The notes below the pieces were generated by a model, which ran no database searches, had not been told where the DNA came from, and was given only the letters and a program-made list of their open reading frames with translations. The position numbers and the translations under genes were made by a program. Below are positions 51,205 to 61,530 of a stretch of DNA of 64,000 nt, in pieces. The stretch is from NCBI GenBank assembly GCA_018399635.1, contig JAGYOH010000007.1, positions 1-64,000 of the forward strand, read 5' to 3'. Source of the DNA: Clostridia bacterium. GTDB lineage: Bacteria; Bacillota; Clostridia; Peptostreptococcales; Acidaminobacteraceae. Positions within the stretch are counted from its first letter, which is position 1; the number at the start of each line of letters is the position of its first letter.

Positions 51205-51669
51205 TCATTCCTTGAACACCTTCAAGGCCTTGAGGACCTCTTTTTCCCTGGCTCTCATCAGGCCCCGCTCCTCGGCTTCCTCATGATCGTATCCCAGCAG
51301 GTGGTACATCCCATGGACCGTGAGGTAGGTGGCCTCCCGCTCCAGGCTGTGGCCGAGCTCCAGGGCCTGGTCCCCCATCCTGCCCGTGGCGATGACGATA
51401 TCGCCAAGGACCAGATAGGCCTCTTCCCCCCGGATGGCTTCCCGATCCTCATACTGGGGAAAGCTCAATACGTCGGTTACCTGGTCCTTGTGGCGGTACA
51501 GGGCATTGAGAGACTTGATTTCATCGTCCCCCACGAGACTGATGGAGACCTCTCCGGGGCCCCTGAGGTCCTCCATGACCAGCACCGCCTCCACGGCTTT
51601 TTCAATGGTCTCGAGGAGGGCTTCAGGATTCTCTGCCGCTTCTCTTCTATCGTCGATGAGTATTTCCAT
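51205..51669 (-). CDS. ybeY: Endoribonuclease YbeY
   Basis: 154-residue zinc-dependent RNase for 16S rRNA 3' maturation and ribosome quality control. The HGMYHLLGYDH motif gives three zinc-binding histidines, and VTDVLSFPQ is the upstream family motif. It overlaps phoH by 23 bases, the usual pairing. Confidence 0.96.
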   Translation of the reverse strand: MEILIDDRREAAENPEALLETIEKAVEAVLVMEDLRGPGEVSISLVGDDEIKSLNALYRHKDQVTDVLSFPQYEDREAIRGEEAYLVLGDIVIATGRMGDQALELGHSLEREATYLTVHGMYHLLGYDHEEAEERGLMRAREKEVLKALKVFKE

Positions 51670-52633
51670 GGTTTTTCACCTGATTTCTTTCGTATTTTTC
51701 ATAGGATGCGATGATCTTTCTCACCAGGGCGTGGCGGACCACATCCTTCTCCGAGAACGGGACAAAGGCGATTCCCGGAACATTCCCCAGGACCTCCCGG
51801 GCGTGAAGGAGTCCCGACGGCTTTTGCCCCGGCAGATCGATCTGGGTCACGTCACCGTTGACCACCACCTTTGACCCGAAGCCGAAACGGGTCAGAAACA
51901 TCTTCATCTGCTCCCGGGTGGTATTCTGGGCCTCGTCCAGGATGATGAAGCTGTTGTCCAGGGTCCTGCCCCGCATATAGGCCAGGGGGGCGACCTCGAT
52001 GAGGCCCCGTTCCTTGAGCTTGAGGTAGGTCTCCGCCCCTAGAATCTCGTAAAGGGCGTCATAGAGGGGCCTGAGATAGGGATCCACCTTCATCTGCAGG
52101 TCTCCCGGCAAAAATCCGAGGCTTTCTCCGGCTTCCACTGCAGGCCGGGTGATGACGATCCGGCTGACCTCCTTGTTCTTGAAGGCCCGGATGGCCATGG
52201 CCACCGCCAGAAAGGTTTTCCCCGTACCCGCCGGACCGATTCCGAAGGTCACATCATGGCTGAGAATCGTCTCGAAGTAGACTTGCTGGCCCTTGGTCTT
52301 GGCCCTGATGGCCTTGCCCCTGGCCGTGGCCACAATCATGTCCCTGTTGAAATCATCAAAAGCCTCGGTATCCTCCTCTTCCACAAGATGGAAGCAGTAC
52401 TCCAGCTTTTGACCATCGATTTTTTCACCCTTTTCTATTTCAGCCATGAGGGTCTTGAGAATCATCAGTACCTGATCCACCACAGCCTCTTCTTCTGAGC
52501 GAACCAGCACATCGGAACCGTCGGCAAAAATCCTGACCCCGTAGCGTTCCTCCATGGTCTTGATGTTTTCATCAAAATCCCCGAAGAGTTCCTGCAGCTT
52601 CTCGCTGCTGTCTACCTTGAAAATTTTCTCCAA
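51647..52633 (-). CDS. phoH: PhoH family ATPase
   Basis: 328-residue cytoplasmic NTPase probably linked to RNA metabolism with YbeY. Walker A is GPAGTGKTFLAVAMA and Walker B NSFIILDEAQNTT, with ITRPAVEAGESLGFLPGD between them. TTG 52633 is taken as start because AGAGGTG lies nine bases upstream and the earlier in-frame ATG (52669) falls in a TATGAT/TAGAAT promoter-like stretch. If the ATG is used, 12 residues are added. Confidence 0.92.
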   Translation of the reverse strand: MEKIFKVDSSEKLQELFGDFDENIKTMEERYGVRIFADGSDVLVRSEEEAVVDQVLMILKTLMAEIEKGEKIDGQKLEYCFHLVEEEDTEAFDDFNRDMIVATARGKAIRAKTKGQQVYFETILSHDVTFGIGPAGTGKTFLAVAMAIRAFKNKEVSRIVITRPAVEAGESLGFLPGDLQMKVDPYLRPLYDALYEILGAETYLKLKERGLIEVAPLAYMRGRTLDNSFIILDEAQNTTREQMKMFLTRFGFGSKVVVNGDVTQIDLPGQKPSGLLHAREVLGNVPGIAFVPFSEKDVVRHALVRKIIASYEKYERNQVKNHGNTHRR

Positions 52634-52690
52634 TACAGGACACACCTCTTTTCTAGTCAATTCTATCATAATTCCAATCGGCCCACATAG

Positions 52691-52718
52691 AAAAAGCTGT
52701 CCGGAGGGACAGCTTTTA
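52691..52718 (-). terminator. Terminator after yqeY
   Basis: AAAAGCTGTCC (52692-52702) pairs perfectly with GGACAGCTTTT (52707-52717); a T-run ends it on the minus strand, between yqeY and phoH. Confidence 0.88.
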
Positions 52719-52721
52719 CAA

Positions 52722-53159
52722 TTAACCTAAAATTTCTTTCACCAGACTCGAAAGGGTCTGACCGTCAGCCTTGCCGGCGGTTTCATCCTTGAGAGCCTGC
52801 ATGACACGCCCCATGTCCTTCATGGAGGTGGCGTCGAGGGCCTTCACCTTGTCTTCAACGAGGACTTTGAGCTCCTCCCGGGTCATCTGCCTGGGCAGAT
52901 ATCCCATCAGGATTTCAATCTCGCCACGCACCTCGGTGATCAAATCCTCCCGCTCTGCTTTTTCAAATTCTTCCAGGGCGGCTTTCTTCTGTTTGATTTG
53001 CTTTTGGATGATGTCGATGATGTCGCCCTCGGAGACTTCCATCCGGCTATCGACCTCCACCTGCTTGATCTGACTCCTCAGCATGGTGATGGTGTTTTTC
53101 CTCAGCGTATCCTTGGACCGCATGGCATCTTTCAAATCTTCCATCAGTTTTGCTTTCAT
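52722..53159 (-). CDS. yqeY: GatB/YqeY domain-containing protein
   Basis: 145-residue helical protein with the YqeY fold, related to the tRNA-binding tail of GatB. Recognised from KDAMRSKDTLRKNTITMLRS, LMGYLPRQMTREEL and the C-terminal MGRVMQALKDETAGKADGQ. It follows rpsU by 20 bases, the invariant Firmicutes arrangement. Its exact role is not established; a tRNA-related function is inferred from the fold. Confidence 0.93.
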   Translation of the reverse strand: MKAKLMEDLKDAMRSKDTLRKNTITMLRSQIKQVEVDSRMEVSEGDIIDIIQKQIKQKKAALEEFEKAEREDLITEVRGEIEILMGYLPRQMTREELKVLVEDKVKALDATSMKDMGRVMQALKDETAGKADGQTLSSLVKEILG

Positions 53160-53179
53160 GGGAATATCAAGACATCTCC

Positions 53180-53362
53180 TTAATACGACTTATGCTTTTT
53201 TCTCCGGGCTGCTTCTGACTTCTTTTTCTTTTTGACACTGGGTTTTTCGTAATGTTTCCTTTTTTTGATCTCAGCCAAAACACCAGAACGAGAAGTCTCT
53301 TTTTTAAATCTCTTCAAGGCACTATCTATAGATTCATTCGGTTTAACCTGAACACCTGACAT
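53180..53362 (-). CDS. rpsU: 30S ribosomal protein S21
   Basis: 60-residue basic protein of the small subunit, near the anti-Shine-Dalgarno region. [19 protein letters not shown] and the Lys-rich C-terminus are typical. It has a strong promoter and a GGAGGGAGGG binding site, and heads the rpsU-yqeY transcript, which ends at the terminator at 52691-52718. Confidence 0.96.
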   Translation of the reverse strand: MSGVQVKPNESIDSALKRFKKETSRSGVLAEIKKRKHYEKPSVKKKKKSEAARRKKHKSY

Positions 53363-53434
53363 CCATATTCCCTCCCTCCGGTTTTAAATTGCATTCTGAC
53401 TTGCATTGAGGGGAATCTAACAGAATACTAGAAC

Positions 53435-53463
53435 ATTATAATATAAGTATCTGAAAAAATCAA
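53435..53463 (-). promoter_or_regulatory. Promoter of rpsU-yqeY
   Basis: Minus-strand TTGATT (53463-53458), 17-base spacer, TATAAT (53440-53435); the untranslated leader is about 65 bases. Confidence 0.75.
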
Positions 53464-53514
53464 ACCTTTTTAGACGGGGGCAGGGTCGTCAGGCTTCTTG
53501 TCCCTCGCAGGAAT

Positions 53515-53859
53515 CTAGCCCGGCGGCCATTGCAAGGGTCGACCGCCGATGAGATGGAAATGCAGATGATAAACTTCCTGGCCGCCGTCGGGCCCGACAT
53601 TGTTCACCACCCGGTAGCCCGCTTCACTGAAGCCCTCCTGCCTGCTGTAGCGGGCGATCTGCTTGAGAATCCTCCCCATGAGTTCAAAATCCTCCTCCGT
53701 CGCCTCATTGAGATTCGGAATGTGCCTTTTGGAAATGAACTGGACATGGACCGGCCCCTGAGGATTGATGTCCTCGAAGGCCATCATTTCATCGTCCTCG
53801 TAAACCACCTTTGCCGGAATTTCCCCGGCAACGATTTTACAAAAAATACAATCTGACAT
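53515..53859 (-). CDS. HIT family (HINT-type) nucleotide-binding protein
   Basis: 114-residue histidine-triad hydrolase of purine nucleoside phosphoramidates or related AMP conjugates. YHLHFHLIGG is the triad, DCIFCKIVAGEIPA the N-terminal zinc-type Cys pair. ATG 53859 follows AGGAGGG; the longer frame from 53919 reads back into mtaB. It lies 13 bases after mtaB, as in other Firmicutes. Confidence 0.95.
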   Translation of the reverse strand: MSDCIFCKIVAGEIPAKVVYEDDEMMAFEDINPQGPVHVQFISKRHIPNLNEATEEDFELMGRILKQIARYSRQEGFSEAGYRVVNNVGPDGGQEVYHLHFHLIGGRPLQWPPG

Positions 53860-53872
53860 GCTTTCCCTCCTA

Positions 53873-55168
53873 TCACTTTGTGATTTCACCGACCAGCATC
53901 TCCCCCGCCACACCGGCAATCCGCACCTTCAGGATCCGGTTGACCAGGGAATCGGTAGCCGCCGCCACCGAGACCTTCAGATATTCCTCGGTGTGACCCG
54001 ACCAGCGTCCCTCCTCCAGGGTCTCGAAGAGCACCCTGACCTCCCTGCCAACAAACCACTTCAGATAGGCTTCTTTTGAAGCCTCGGCAAGTTGTATCAG
54101 TTCGGCGGACCTCCTGGTCTTGACCTCCTCCGCCACCTTCCCCGGCATTTTCGAGGCCCTGGTCCCCTCCCTGTCGGAGTACTTGAAGACGTGAATCGCC
54201 GACAAGCCCAGGCCGGCGAGAAAATCCCTGGTTTCCTGGAATTCCGCCTCGGTCTCACCCACAAAGCCGGCGATGACATCCGTGGTGATGCCGGCCAGGG
54301 GATAGGTGTCCCTCAGACTTCTGACGGTTCGGGCATAGACCTCGGGGGTGTAATGCCGGTTCATCCTTCTCAGAACTCCGGATGAGCCGCTCTGAAGAGA
54401 CAGATGAAAATGGGGGCAGAGTCTCGGAAATCTTTCCGGCCAGTCGGTGATGTCCTCGGGGATGCTCCCCGGCTCAAGGGATCCCAGCCGGATCCTCTCG
54501 ATATCGGTTTCTTCGTGAAGAACCCTCAGGAGGTCCAGGAGACCGAAGTCGCCGAGGTCCTTGCCGTAGCTCCCCAGGTGGATCCCCGTCAGCACGACTT
54601 CCCGATAGCCCCCCCGGTTCAAGGCCCTGACTTCCTCAACGACGTGGGCCGGCAGTCTTGAACGACTTCTGCCCCGGGCGTAGGGAATGATGCAGTAGGA
54701 ACAGAACTGGTCACAGCCGTCCTGAATCTTGATAAAGGCCCTGGTCTTTTCATGACTGTTTCTGATCGTCATTTCACTGTAGGGCCTGGGTTGGTGAATC
54801 GGCTCGATGCGGACCCGTTCTCCAAGAGAAAGCGCCTTCTCCACCCAGTCCACGATCCGCGCTTTTTCAAGATTCCCCAGAAAAAGATCCACCTCGGGCA
54901 GGGCCGCCACAAGTCCCTCGTTGACCTGGGGATAGCATCCCACGGCGACGACCCTGGCCTCGGGATTGATTCTTTTCCCCCTTCTGAGCATCTGCCGGGA
55001 TTTCCGGTCGCTCAGATGAGTCACGGTGCAGGTATTGACGATATAAAGGTCCGCCGGCCCGTTGAAATCCACCACCCGGTAGCCCCGGGATTCAAATTGA
55101 CTCATCATGCTGTCTGTTTCGTATTGGTTCACCTTGCATCCAAGGGTATGAAAGGCCACTTTTTTCAT
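53873..55168 (-). CDS. mtaB: tRNA (N6-L-threonylcarbamoyladenosine(37)-C2)-methylthiotransferase
   Basis: 431-residue radical SAM methylthiotransferase converting t6A37 to ms2t6A37. The N-terminal UPF0004 domain carries three cluster cysteines (FHTLGCKVNQYE, NTCTVTHLSD, AVGCYPQ), the radical SAM motif is DGCDQFCSYCIIPYARG, and a TRAM domain ends the protein (GREVRVLFETLEEG). It abuts rsmE by one base and is followed by the HIT gene. Confidence 0.95.
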   Translation of the reverse strand: MKKVAFHTLGCKVNQYETDSMMSQFESRGYRVVDFNGPADLYIVNTCTVTHLSDRKSRQMLRRGKRINPEARVVAVGCYPQVNEGLVAALPEVDLFLGNLEKARIVDWVEKALSLGERVRIEPIHQPRPYSEMTIRNSHEKTRAFIKIQDGCDQFCSYCIIPYARGRSRSRLPAHVVEEVRALNRGGYREVVLTGIHLGSYGKDLGDFGLLDLLRVLHEETDIERIRLGSLEPGSIPEDITDWPERFPRLCPHFHLSLQSGSSGVLRRMNRHYTPEVYARTVRSLRDTYPLAGITTDVIAGFVGETEAEFQETRDFLAGLGLSAIHVFKYSDREGTRASKMPGKVAEEVKTRRSAELIQLAEASKEAYLKWFVGREVRVLFETLEEGRWSGHTEEYLKVSVAAATDSLVNRILKVRIAGVAGEMLVGEITK

Positions 55169-55897
55169 TTATTCACCCACATCTCCCAGAGCATACTGCA
55201 CGATCGCCGTCATGGCCATGGCCGCGGTTTCAGTGCGCAATATCCTCGGGCCCAGGGAAACCCTGGTCACCTTCTGGTGTTCCAGCCACTTCAGGTCCCC
55301 GGAGGAAAGCCCTCCTTCAGGTCCGATGAAAATGCCGATATGACCGGCCTCCTTGAGGTCGGCCAGCACGCCGCCAAGTCCTCCAGGAGTCTCGCCTTCA
55401 TAGAGGACCAGGAGCCTGTCCAGATCCGCGATATAATGCGCCACCACCTCGTCGACGTCCACAGGCGCTTCGAGACGGGGAATCCTGACCCCCTTGGACT
55501 GCAGGGTCGCTCCGGCCAGAATCTTTTCCCAGCGACTCAATTTCTGCATTTTTTTGATTTTCATCAGAGAATACTGGGTGTTGACCGGAACCACACGACT
55601 GATTCCGAGTTCCGTGGCCTTCTGAAGAATCCATTCCATCTTGTCTCCCTTGGGAAGCCCTTGGAAAAGGGTGATCCTGAGGGATGAAACCGGTGGCGCC
55701 GGCAACTCCTCCACCGGCTTCAAGAGAATTCTGTCGGTAATTTCCAGAATTTCAAGGAGAAAAACCCGTTCCTGGTGGATCCCCTCGATCATCTGGCCGG
55801 GGGAGAGTCTGAGCACCTTCTTGACATGGTGGATGGTCTCGGGATCCTGGATGAGCATCCCTGTCTGAGTTTTTTCGTCAATAAAAAATCGATTCAT
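55169..55897 (-). CDS. rsmE: 16S rRNA (uracil(1498)-N3)-methyltransferase
   Basis: 242-residue SPOUT-class methyltransferase. The PUA-like N-terminus (NRFFIDEKTQTGMLI, HHVKKVLRLSPGQ) precedes the knotted domain with GIFIGPEGGLSSGDLKW and VSLGPRILRTETAAMA. ATG 55897 behind AAGGGGAAGG overlaps the prmA stop by four bases. Name follows the family. Confidence 0.95.
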   Translation of the reverse strand: MNRFFIDEKTQTGMLIQDPETIHHVKKVLRLSPGQMIEGIHQERVFLLEILEITDRILLKPVEELPAPPVSSLRITLFQGLPKGDKMEWILQKATELGISRVVPVNTQYSLMKIKKMQKLSRWEKILAGATLQSKGVRIPRLEAPVDVDEVVAHYIADLDRLLVLYEGETPGGLGGVLADLKEAGHIGIFIGPEGGLSSGDLKWLEHQKVTRVSLGPRILRTETAAMAMTAIVQYALGDVGE

Positions 55898-56835
55898 GGC
55901 CTTCCCCTTCGACAGACCAGGGTGACCCATTCCCCCTGGGGCCTTGTCTCGACGATGGCATAGCCTTCCTTCCCCAGCGCCTCCCTGACCTCTTCCTCTT
56001 TCCCCTGGATGATTCCCGAGGCGATGAAAATCCCCCGGTCCGCCAGGTGGTCCCCGATGGAAGCCGAGAGCTGGATGATGACATCGGCGATGATATTGGC
56101 GACGATGACATCGGCCTTGGCCTCCAGATGGTCGGTGAGATTCCCCTCGAGGATCACCACCCTGTCGGCCACCCCGTTGAGGGCCGCATTTTCCCTGGAA
56201 ACGGCACAGGCCGTGGGAGAATAGTCGATTCCCACCACCTCCCCGGCGCCGAGTTTGGCCGCCGTGATGGCGAGGATTCCGCTGCCGCAGCCGATGTCAT
56301 AGACCCGCTGTCCCGGCTTGAGATGGTCTTCCAGGGCCAGCATGCAGTTGAAGGTGGTCTCGTGGGTGCCGGTGCCGAAGGCGCCCCCTGGATCCAGGAC
56401 GATCACCTGGCGGGACGTCGCAGGCAGGGCCTCCCAGGAGGGGATGACATAGAGCTTCTCTCCCACCTCAAAGCCGTGGTAGTATTTTTTCCACTCCTCT
56501 TCCCAGTCCCCGGAATCCACCAGCTTGATGGTGATTTCAGGCGTCCCCACTTCGTAGCCCCGGTCGCTAACGGTCCCGATTCTTTCAAGCAGGGACCGGA
56601 CCAGGTCCTCCTCAGAATCGATTTGAGACAGATAAAAGGTCACCACCGCCCTCGGATCCCTGGGAAGGGCAGAGGCCAGGTCGATATAATCCCAGTCCCA
56701 CTCTTCGCCGCTTTGATAAAAATCGTCCCTGGGGTCCTCGATGCTCACCCCTTGAATATCCAGGAAATACAGCATCTGGCTCACCTCTTCCACCGCGGAC
56801 GAGGTGGTGAAAATCTTGACTTCATACCACTGCAT
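55894..56835 (-). CDS. prmA: Ribosomal protein L11 methyltransferase
   Basis: 313-residue SAM-dependent enzyme methylating L11. The central signature GAFGTGTHETTFNCMLALE and the SAM loop VYDIGCGSGILAITAAK are followed by DVIVANIIADVIIQL. AAGGAGTG precedes the ATG. It begins after the dnaJ terminator and so belongs to a separate unit with rsmE, mtaB and the HIT gene. Confidence 0.96.
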   Translation of the reverse strand: MQWYEVKIFTTSSAVEEVSQMLYFLDIQGVSIEDPRDDFYQSGEEWDWDYIDLASALPRDPRAVVTFYLSQIDSEEDLVRSLLERIGTVSDRGYEVGTPEITIKLVDSGDWEEEWKKYYHGFEVGEKLYVIPSWEALPATSRQVIVLDPGGAFGTGTHETTFNCMLALEDHLKPGQRVYDIGCGSGILAITAAKLGAGEVVGIDYSPTACAVSRENAALNGVADRVVILEGNLTDHLEAKADVIVANIIADVIIQLSASIGDHLADRGIFIASGIIQGKEEEVREALGKEGYAIVETRPQGEWVTLVCRRGRP

Positions 56836-56873
56836 GCCTTCACTCCTTAAAAAATCTCCAGTTAATTATAGCA

Positions 56874-56903
56874 TAAAAAAACCCCACCACAAACGGTGAG
56901 GTT
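56874..56903 (-). terminator. Terminator of the hrcA-grpE-dnaK-dnaJ operon
   Basis: On the minus strand AACCTCACC pairs with GGTGGGGTT (56895-56903 with 56880-56888, one wobble) and seven T residues follow, just after the dnaJ stop. Confidence 0.88.
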
Positions 56904-56908
56904 CTTCA

Positions 56909-58033
56909 TCAACTGAAGGCGCCCTTCATTTTCTCGAAGAGCTTTTTATCCTTGCCCTCGATGGTCTCACCCATTTTCTGGGCGTATTGTCTGAGGGCGG
57001 TCTTCTGATCCTCTGTCAGCTTTGTAGGAATGTCCACGATCACCCGGACGTAGAGGTCTCCCTTGCCATAGCTTTCAAGGTTCTGTATCCCCTTGCCCTT
57101 GAGTCTGAAGACCGTACCGCTCTGGGTACCCGGTTCAATGGTGTATTTCACCTTGCCCTCGAGGGTGGGCACCTTGACTTCTCCGCCTAGGGCCGCCTTG
57201 GCGAAACTGATGTGAAGATCATGGCTCAAGTCACTGCCGTCCCGTTTGAACTGGGCATGCTTCTGGACCCGGATCACCACGTGGACGTCACCCCGGGGTC
57301 CCCCCTTGTCACCGAGGTCCCCCTCACCCCGCAGGGTCATGACACTGCCCTGGTCCACCCCGGCGGGAATGTTGACATTGAGGGTGTGTTTCTTCTTGAC
57401 CTTCTTTTTCCCCTTGCAGGTATGGCACACCTTGTCAGGGACCTCCCCGGTCCCGTGGCAGACGTTGCATTCCCCTACGGAGATGCTTTCTCCGAAGAGA
57501 CTCCGCTGGGCGTACCTGACCTGACCGGTCCCGTGGCACTGGGGACAGGTCTTGACATCGGATCCCGGTTCCGCCCCGGTTCCGTGACAGGTGGGGCATT
57601 CCTCGGTCCGATAATATTCGATGTCCTTCTTGACACCGAAGGCGGCTTCTTCGAAGGTGAGGGTGATATCCGCACGGATATCGCCTCCCCGGCTGGGACC
57701 GGCCCTTCTGCTCCTGGCCCCTCCCCCTCCGAAACCGCCACCGAACATTTCGTTGATGATATCCTCGAAGCCCCCAAAACCGCCGAAGCCTTGACCGCCG
57801 GCATTCTGGTTCACACCGGCATGACCGAACTGATCATAGTACTGGCGCTTTTCCTTGTCCGACAGAATTTCATAGGCCTCATTGATTTCCTTGAAATTCT
57901 TCTCAGCTTCTGCATCATCGGGGTTGCGGTCCGGGTGGTATTTCATGGCCAGCTTGCGATAGGCCTTCTTGATCGTGGCGTCATCGGCACTTCGGTCCAC
58001 ACCGAGCACTTCATAATAATCTCTTTTGCTCAT
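56909..58033 (-). CDS. dnaJ: Chaperone protein DnaJ
   Basis: 374-residue type I Hsp40. The J domain has the HPD motif in [11 protein letters not shown], a Gly/Phe-rich linker ([13 protein letters not shown]) follows, and four CxxCxGxG zinc repeats ([32 protein letters not shown], the last slightly altered) precede the client-binding domains. It stimulates DnaK ATPase. Ribosome binding site is weak. Last gene of the heat-shock operon. Confidence 0.97.
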   Translation of the reverse strand: MSKRDYYEVLGVDRSADDATIKKAYRKLAMKYHPDRNPDDAEAEKNFKEINEAYEILSDKEKRQYYDQFGHAGVNQNAGGQGFGGFGGFEDIINEMFGGGFGGGGARSRRAGPSRGGDIRADITLTFEEAAFGVKKDIEYYRTEECPTCHGTGAEPGSDVKTCPQCHGTGQVRYAQRSLFGESISVGECNVCHGTGEVPDKVCHTCKGKKKVKKKHTLNVNIPAGVDQGSVMTLRGEGDLGDKGGPRGDVHVVIRVQKHAQFKRDGSDLSHDLHISFAKAALGGEVKVPTLEGKVKYTIEPGTQSGTVFRLKGKGIQNLESYGKGDLYVRVIVDIPTKLTEDQKTALRQYAQKMGETIEGKDKKLFEKMKGAFS

Positions 58034-58082
58034 CTAGCAACCGCCTTTCTTGAAGAGAAAACCTCTGTGAAAAGGCTTTTCC

Positions 58083-59906
58083 TTACTCATCGTCAACAAC
58101 TTCGTAGTCAGCATCAACCACATCGTCGTCGGCGGAATCAGCAGTCTGATTGGCGGCACCCTCCTGGGCGGCATTCTTTTGGTACAGTCTTTCGGCAATG
58201 GGGTTGATGGCCTCGGTGAGCTCCTTGATTCCCAGCTGCATGCCGTCGGTGTCGTCACTCTCAAGGGCCTTCTTCAAGGCTTCTCTTTTTTCTTCAATGG
58301 ATTGTTTCTCATCCGCGGTCACCTCGTCACCGAGTTCATCCACGGTCTTCTGGGATTCATAGATCAGAGAATCCGCCTGATTCTTGACTTCGGCTCTTTC
58401 CTTGAGCTTTTTATCCTCATCGGCCAGGGCCTCGGCTTCCTTGACCTTCTTCTCGATTTCCTCATCCGTCAGATTGGTCGTGGCGGTGATCTTGATGGAC
58501 TGCTCCTTGCCGGTACCCAGATCCTTGGCGCTGACATGAACGATGCCGTTGGCATCGATGTCGAAGGTCACCTCAATCTGAGGAATCCCCCGACGTGCCG
58601 GAGGAATGCCGTCAAGCTGGAATCTTCCCATGGTCACATTGTCCGCCACCATGGACCTCTCTCCCTGAAGGACGTGGATATCCACCGCCGGCTGGTTGTC
58701 CGCAGCCGTGGAGAAAATCTGGCTCTTCTTGGTGGGAATGGTGGTGTTTCTTTCAATGAGCTTGGTAAACACCCCGCCCAGGGTCTCGATGCCCAGGGAA
58801 AGGGGGGTCACATCCAGCAGAAGGACGTCGTTGACATCTCCGGAAAGGACTCCGGCCTGTACAGCGGCACCGATGGCCACACATTCATCAGGATTGATTC
58901 CCTTGTGGGGATCCTTGTTGATCATTTTCTTGATGGAGGCCTGGACCGCCGGAATCCTGGTGGATCCCCCCACCAGAATCACTTCACTGATGTCATTGGT
59001 GGAGATTCTGGCATCCTTGATGGCCTGACGGGTGGGCTCGGTGGTCTTTTTGATCAAGTGGTCCACCAGCTGCTCGAATTTCGCCCGGGTCAGATCATAA
59101 TTGAGGTGCAGGGGCCCGTTTTGATTCGCCGTAATGAAGGGCAGGTTGATATTGGTGCTCTGGGTGGAGGAAAGCTCTTTTTTCGCCTTCTCCGCGGCTT
59201 CCTTGAGTCTTTGCAGACTCATTTTGTCTTTTCTGAGGTCCACGCCGTTTTCGCTCAAGAATTGCTCCGCCATCCAGTCCATGACGACTTCGTCAAAGTC
59301 GTCTCCCCCCAGATGATTGTTGCCGTTGGTGGCCAGGACTTCAAAGACCCCGTCCCCGATTTCCAGGATGGACACATCGAAGGTTCCCCCCCCCAGGTCG
59401 AAGACCAGGATCTTGTGGGAATGCTCCGCCCGGTCGAGACCGTAGGCGAGACTTGCCGCCGTGGGCTCGTTGATGATCCGCTTGACCTCGAGTCCGGCGA
59501 TTCTGCCGGCATCCTTGGTGGCCTGTCTCTGGGCATCGGTGAAGTAGGCCGGTACGGTGATCACCGCTTCCATGACCTTTTCTCCCAGATAGCTCTCGGC
59601 ATCCGCCTTGAGCTTGCCCAGTATCATGGCGGAGATATCCTGCGGGGTGTGCTTCTTGCCGTCGATCTCCACGGTTTCATCGGTTCCCATATGCCGTTTG
59701 ATACTGGCGACGGTGCGCTCCGGATTGGTGATGGCCTGTCTTTTGGCGGTTTCACCCACCAGTCGCTCACCGCTCTTGGTGAAGGCGACGATGGAAGGGG
59801 TGGTTCTGTTGCCTTCGGCGTTGGGGATGATGACGGGCTCGCCGCCCTCCAGCACCGATACGCATGAGTTGGTGGTTCCCAGGTCAATCCCTATGATTTT
59901 TCCCAT
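58083..59906 (-). CDS. dnaK: Chaperone protein DnaK (Hsp70)
   Basis: 607-residue Hsp70 of normal Firmicutes length. The ATPase domain begins [17 protein letters not shown], with [17 protein letters not shown] and [14 protein letters not shown]. The linker [14 protein letters not shown] and substrate-binding domain follow, and the tail ends in the acidic EVVDDE. AAGGAGG precedes the ATG, one base after grpE. Confidence 0.98.
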   Translation of the reverse strand: MGKIIGIDLGTTNSCVSVLEGGEPVIIPNAEGNRTTPSIVAFTKSGERLVGETAKRQAITNPERTVASIKRHMGTDETVEIDGKKHTPQDISAMILGKLKADAESYLGEKVMEAVITVPAYFTDAQRQATKDAGRIAGLEVKRIINEPTAASLAYGLDRAEHSHKILVFDLGGGTFDVSILEIGDGVFEVLATNGNNHLGGDDFDEVVMDWMAEQFLSENGVDLRKDKMSLQRLKEAAEKAKKELSSTQSTNINLPFITANQNGPLHLNYDLTRAKFEQLVDHLIKKTTEPTRQAIKDARISTNDISEVILVGGSTRIPAVQASIKKMINKDPHKGINPDECVAIGAAVQAGVLSGDVNDVLLLDVTPLSLGIETLGGVFTKLIERNTTIPTKKSQIFSTAADNQPAVDIHVLQGERSMVADNVTMGRFQLDGIPPARRGIPQIEVTFDIDANGIVHVSAKDLGTGKEQSIKITATTNLTDEEIEKKVKEAEALADEDKKLKERAEVKNQADSLIYESQKTVDELGDEVTADEKQSIEEKREALKKALESDDTDGMQLGIKELTEAINPIAERLYQKNAAQEGAANQTADSADDDVVDADYEVVDDE

Positions 59907-59907
59907 A

Positions 59908-60474
59908 TTATTTTTCCTCCTTGTTGTTCGGTTTTTTCGAAACCTTGACCATGCTCGGTCGAATCACTTTATCATTGAGGGTGTAGCCTACCTGAAGCTC
60001 CGAGAGAACCGTCTCGTCCTCGACTTCGTCGTTCTCCTCCGTCATCACCGCATGATGCCGGTTGGGATCAAAGGATTCATTCACTGCCTTGATGGCTGAA
60101 ACCCCGTTTTTCGACAGAAAGCCGTCAAAGCTTTTTTTGATCATGTTGACGCCCTCCACCACGGTCTTGTGGTCGTCGGCATCCTCGATGGCCTTGAGGG
60201 CCCGTTCGATATTGTCGATCACCGGGAGCAGTTCCATGAAGAACTTCTCATTGGCGTATTTGTGAATATCGATTTTTTCCTTGTCAGTGCGCTTCTTGAA
60301 ATTCAGATACTCGGCATTGAGTCTCAAGTACCGGTCGTTGAGAGCCTCGATGGTGACAGCCTCTTCTTCTTTTTTCTCCTGAGCCTGGGTTTCCGGCTCC
60401 TCGAGGGCTTCTTCTTCTAGCACTTGCGTTGTTTCCTGCTCCTCACTTGCTTCAAATGGTTTTTTTTCCTCCAT
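59908..60474 (-). CDS. grpE: Nucleotide exchange factor GrpE
   Basis: 188-residue exchange factor for DnaK. An acidic, Glu-rich N-terminus precedes the long dimerising helix ([15 protein letters not shown]) and the beta domain with [21 protein letters not shown] 60474 behind AAAGGTGGG is preferred; a GTG nine bases earlier is possible. Second gene of the HrcA-controlled operon. Confidence 0.96.
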   Translation of the reverse strand: MEEKKPFEASEEQETTQVLEEEALEEPETQAQEKKEEEAVTIEALNDRYLRLNAEYLNFKKRTDKEKIDIHKYANEKFFMELLPVIDNIERALKAIEDADDHKTVVEGVNMIKKSFDGFLSKNGVSAIKAVNESFDPNRHHAVMTEENDEVEDETVLSELQVGYTLNDKVIRPSMVKVSKKPNNKEEK

Positions 60475-60489
60475 TTGCCCCACCTTTCT

Positions 60490-61518
60490 CTACAAATATA
60501 TTCCAGAGAAAATATCGGAAAGAGTATTGGACACATACTCCAGGGTCGATATGATCCCTCGGTAATCCATGCGTTTAGGGCCCAGCACCGCTATTTTGCC
60601 GAAGTCCCTGGCTTGATACCGGTAGGTGGTGGTGATCAGGGAACACTCCTTGAGCTCCGCCACTTCGTTCTCTTCCCCGATCTTGATATCGATCCCCTCC
60701 GTGGTGATCTGATCGAAGATATCCTTGAAGATCGATTTGTTTTCGAAGAGCTGGTACATCCTTCTGGCCTTGAGGCCGTCGGAGAATTCCGGCACCGAAA
60801 GAATGTTGTCGAAGCCCTCCACCCGGTACTCCACCTCATCGATATTCCTGAGGGTATCCCTGAGAATCGGGACCAGGTAATCGATGACTTCCTCGTAATT
60901 CTCCAGATCGTATTTCAATTTGGAGATTTTCTTGACGTTGATGTCCTCGATGGTGCTGCCCTCCAGATTCCTCAGAAGCGCATCGGAGATTTCATCCAGG
61001 ACCGCCTGGGTGGTTCCGGAAAAGGAGAGGGTCAGGTCCTTGACCACTTCATTGTCCGAAATCAGAATCAGAAGCACCTTGCTGTCGCTGATCTTGATCA
61101 GCTTCAGATTGCTCAAGGCGTGTTTCTTGAAACCCGGGTAAGAGGCGATGACCACCAGCCCGGTGATTCCGGCGATGAGTTCGGCGGCGTTGGCGATGAC
61201 CTCCTCCGCCTTGATTTTTCCGCTGATCAGGAGGCTTCGAATCAGGTTCCGTTCCTTCAAACCCAGAGCCCTGTCCAGGGACAGACTGTCCACATAGATC
61301 CGGTAACCCTGATCCGAGGGGATTCTCCCCGCCGAGGTATGAGGTTGATAGAGATAACCCAGGTCCTCAAGATCCGCCATTTCATTGCGCACCGTGGCGG
61401 AACTGATCCCCAAAGAAGACTTCTTCGATATGGTTCTCGATCCCACCGGGGTCCCGCTGGCAATGAAATCATCAATGATCAGCTGCAGAATTTTAAGTTG
61501 TCGATTGTTGATCATCAT
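60490..61518 (-). CDS. hrcA: Heat-inducible transcription repressor HrcA
   Basis: 342-residue repressor binding CIRCE. The N-terminal winged helix (ILQLIIDDFIASGTPVGSRT, then ISSATVRNEMADLEDLGY) is followed by the GAF-like dimerisation domain. First gene of its own operon, 12 bases downstream of a perfect CIRCE, so it is autoregulated through GroE-dependent folding as known in Firmicutes. Confidence 0.97.
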   Translation of the reverse strand: MMINNRQLKILQLIIDDFIASGTPVGSRTISKKSSLGISSATVRNEMADLEDLGYLYQPHTSAGRIPSDQGYRIYVDSLSLDRALGLKERNLIRSLLISGKIKAEEVIANAAELIAGITGLVVIASYPGFKKHALSNLKLIKISDSKVLLILISDNEVVKDLTLSFSGTTQAVLDEISDALLRNLEGSTIEDINVKKISKLKYDLENYEEVIDYLVPILRDTLRNIDEVEYRVEGFDNILSVPEFSDGLKARRMYQLFENKSIFKDIFDQITTEGIDIKIGEENEVAELKECSLITTTYRYQARDFGKIAVLGPKRMDYRGIISTLEYVSNTLSDIFSGIYL

Positions 61519-61530
61519 TTCACCCCATTA

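Noticed and set aside
58179-59867. 562-codon open frame on the + strand opposite dnaK
   Set aside because: Long antisense frames opposite dnaK are a known by-product of its codon pattern. No ribosome binding site or recognisable domain was seen; dnaK is unmistakable.
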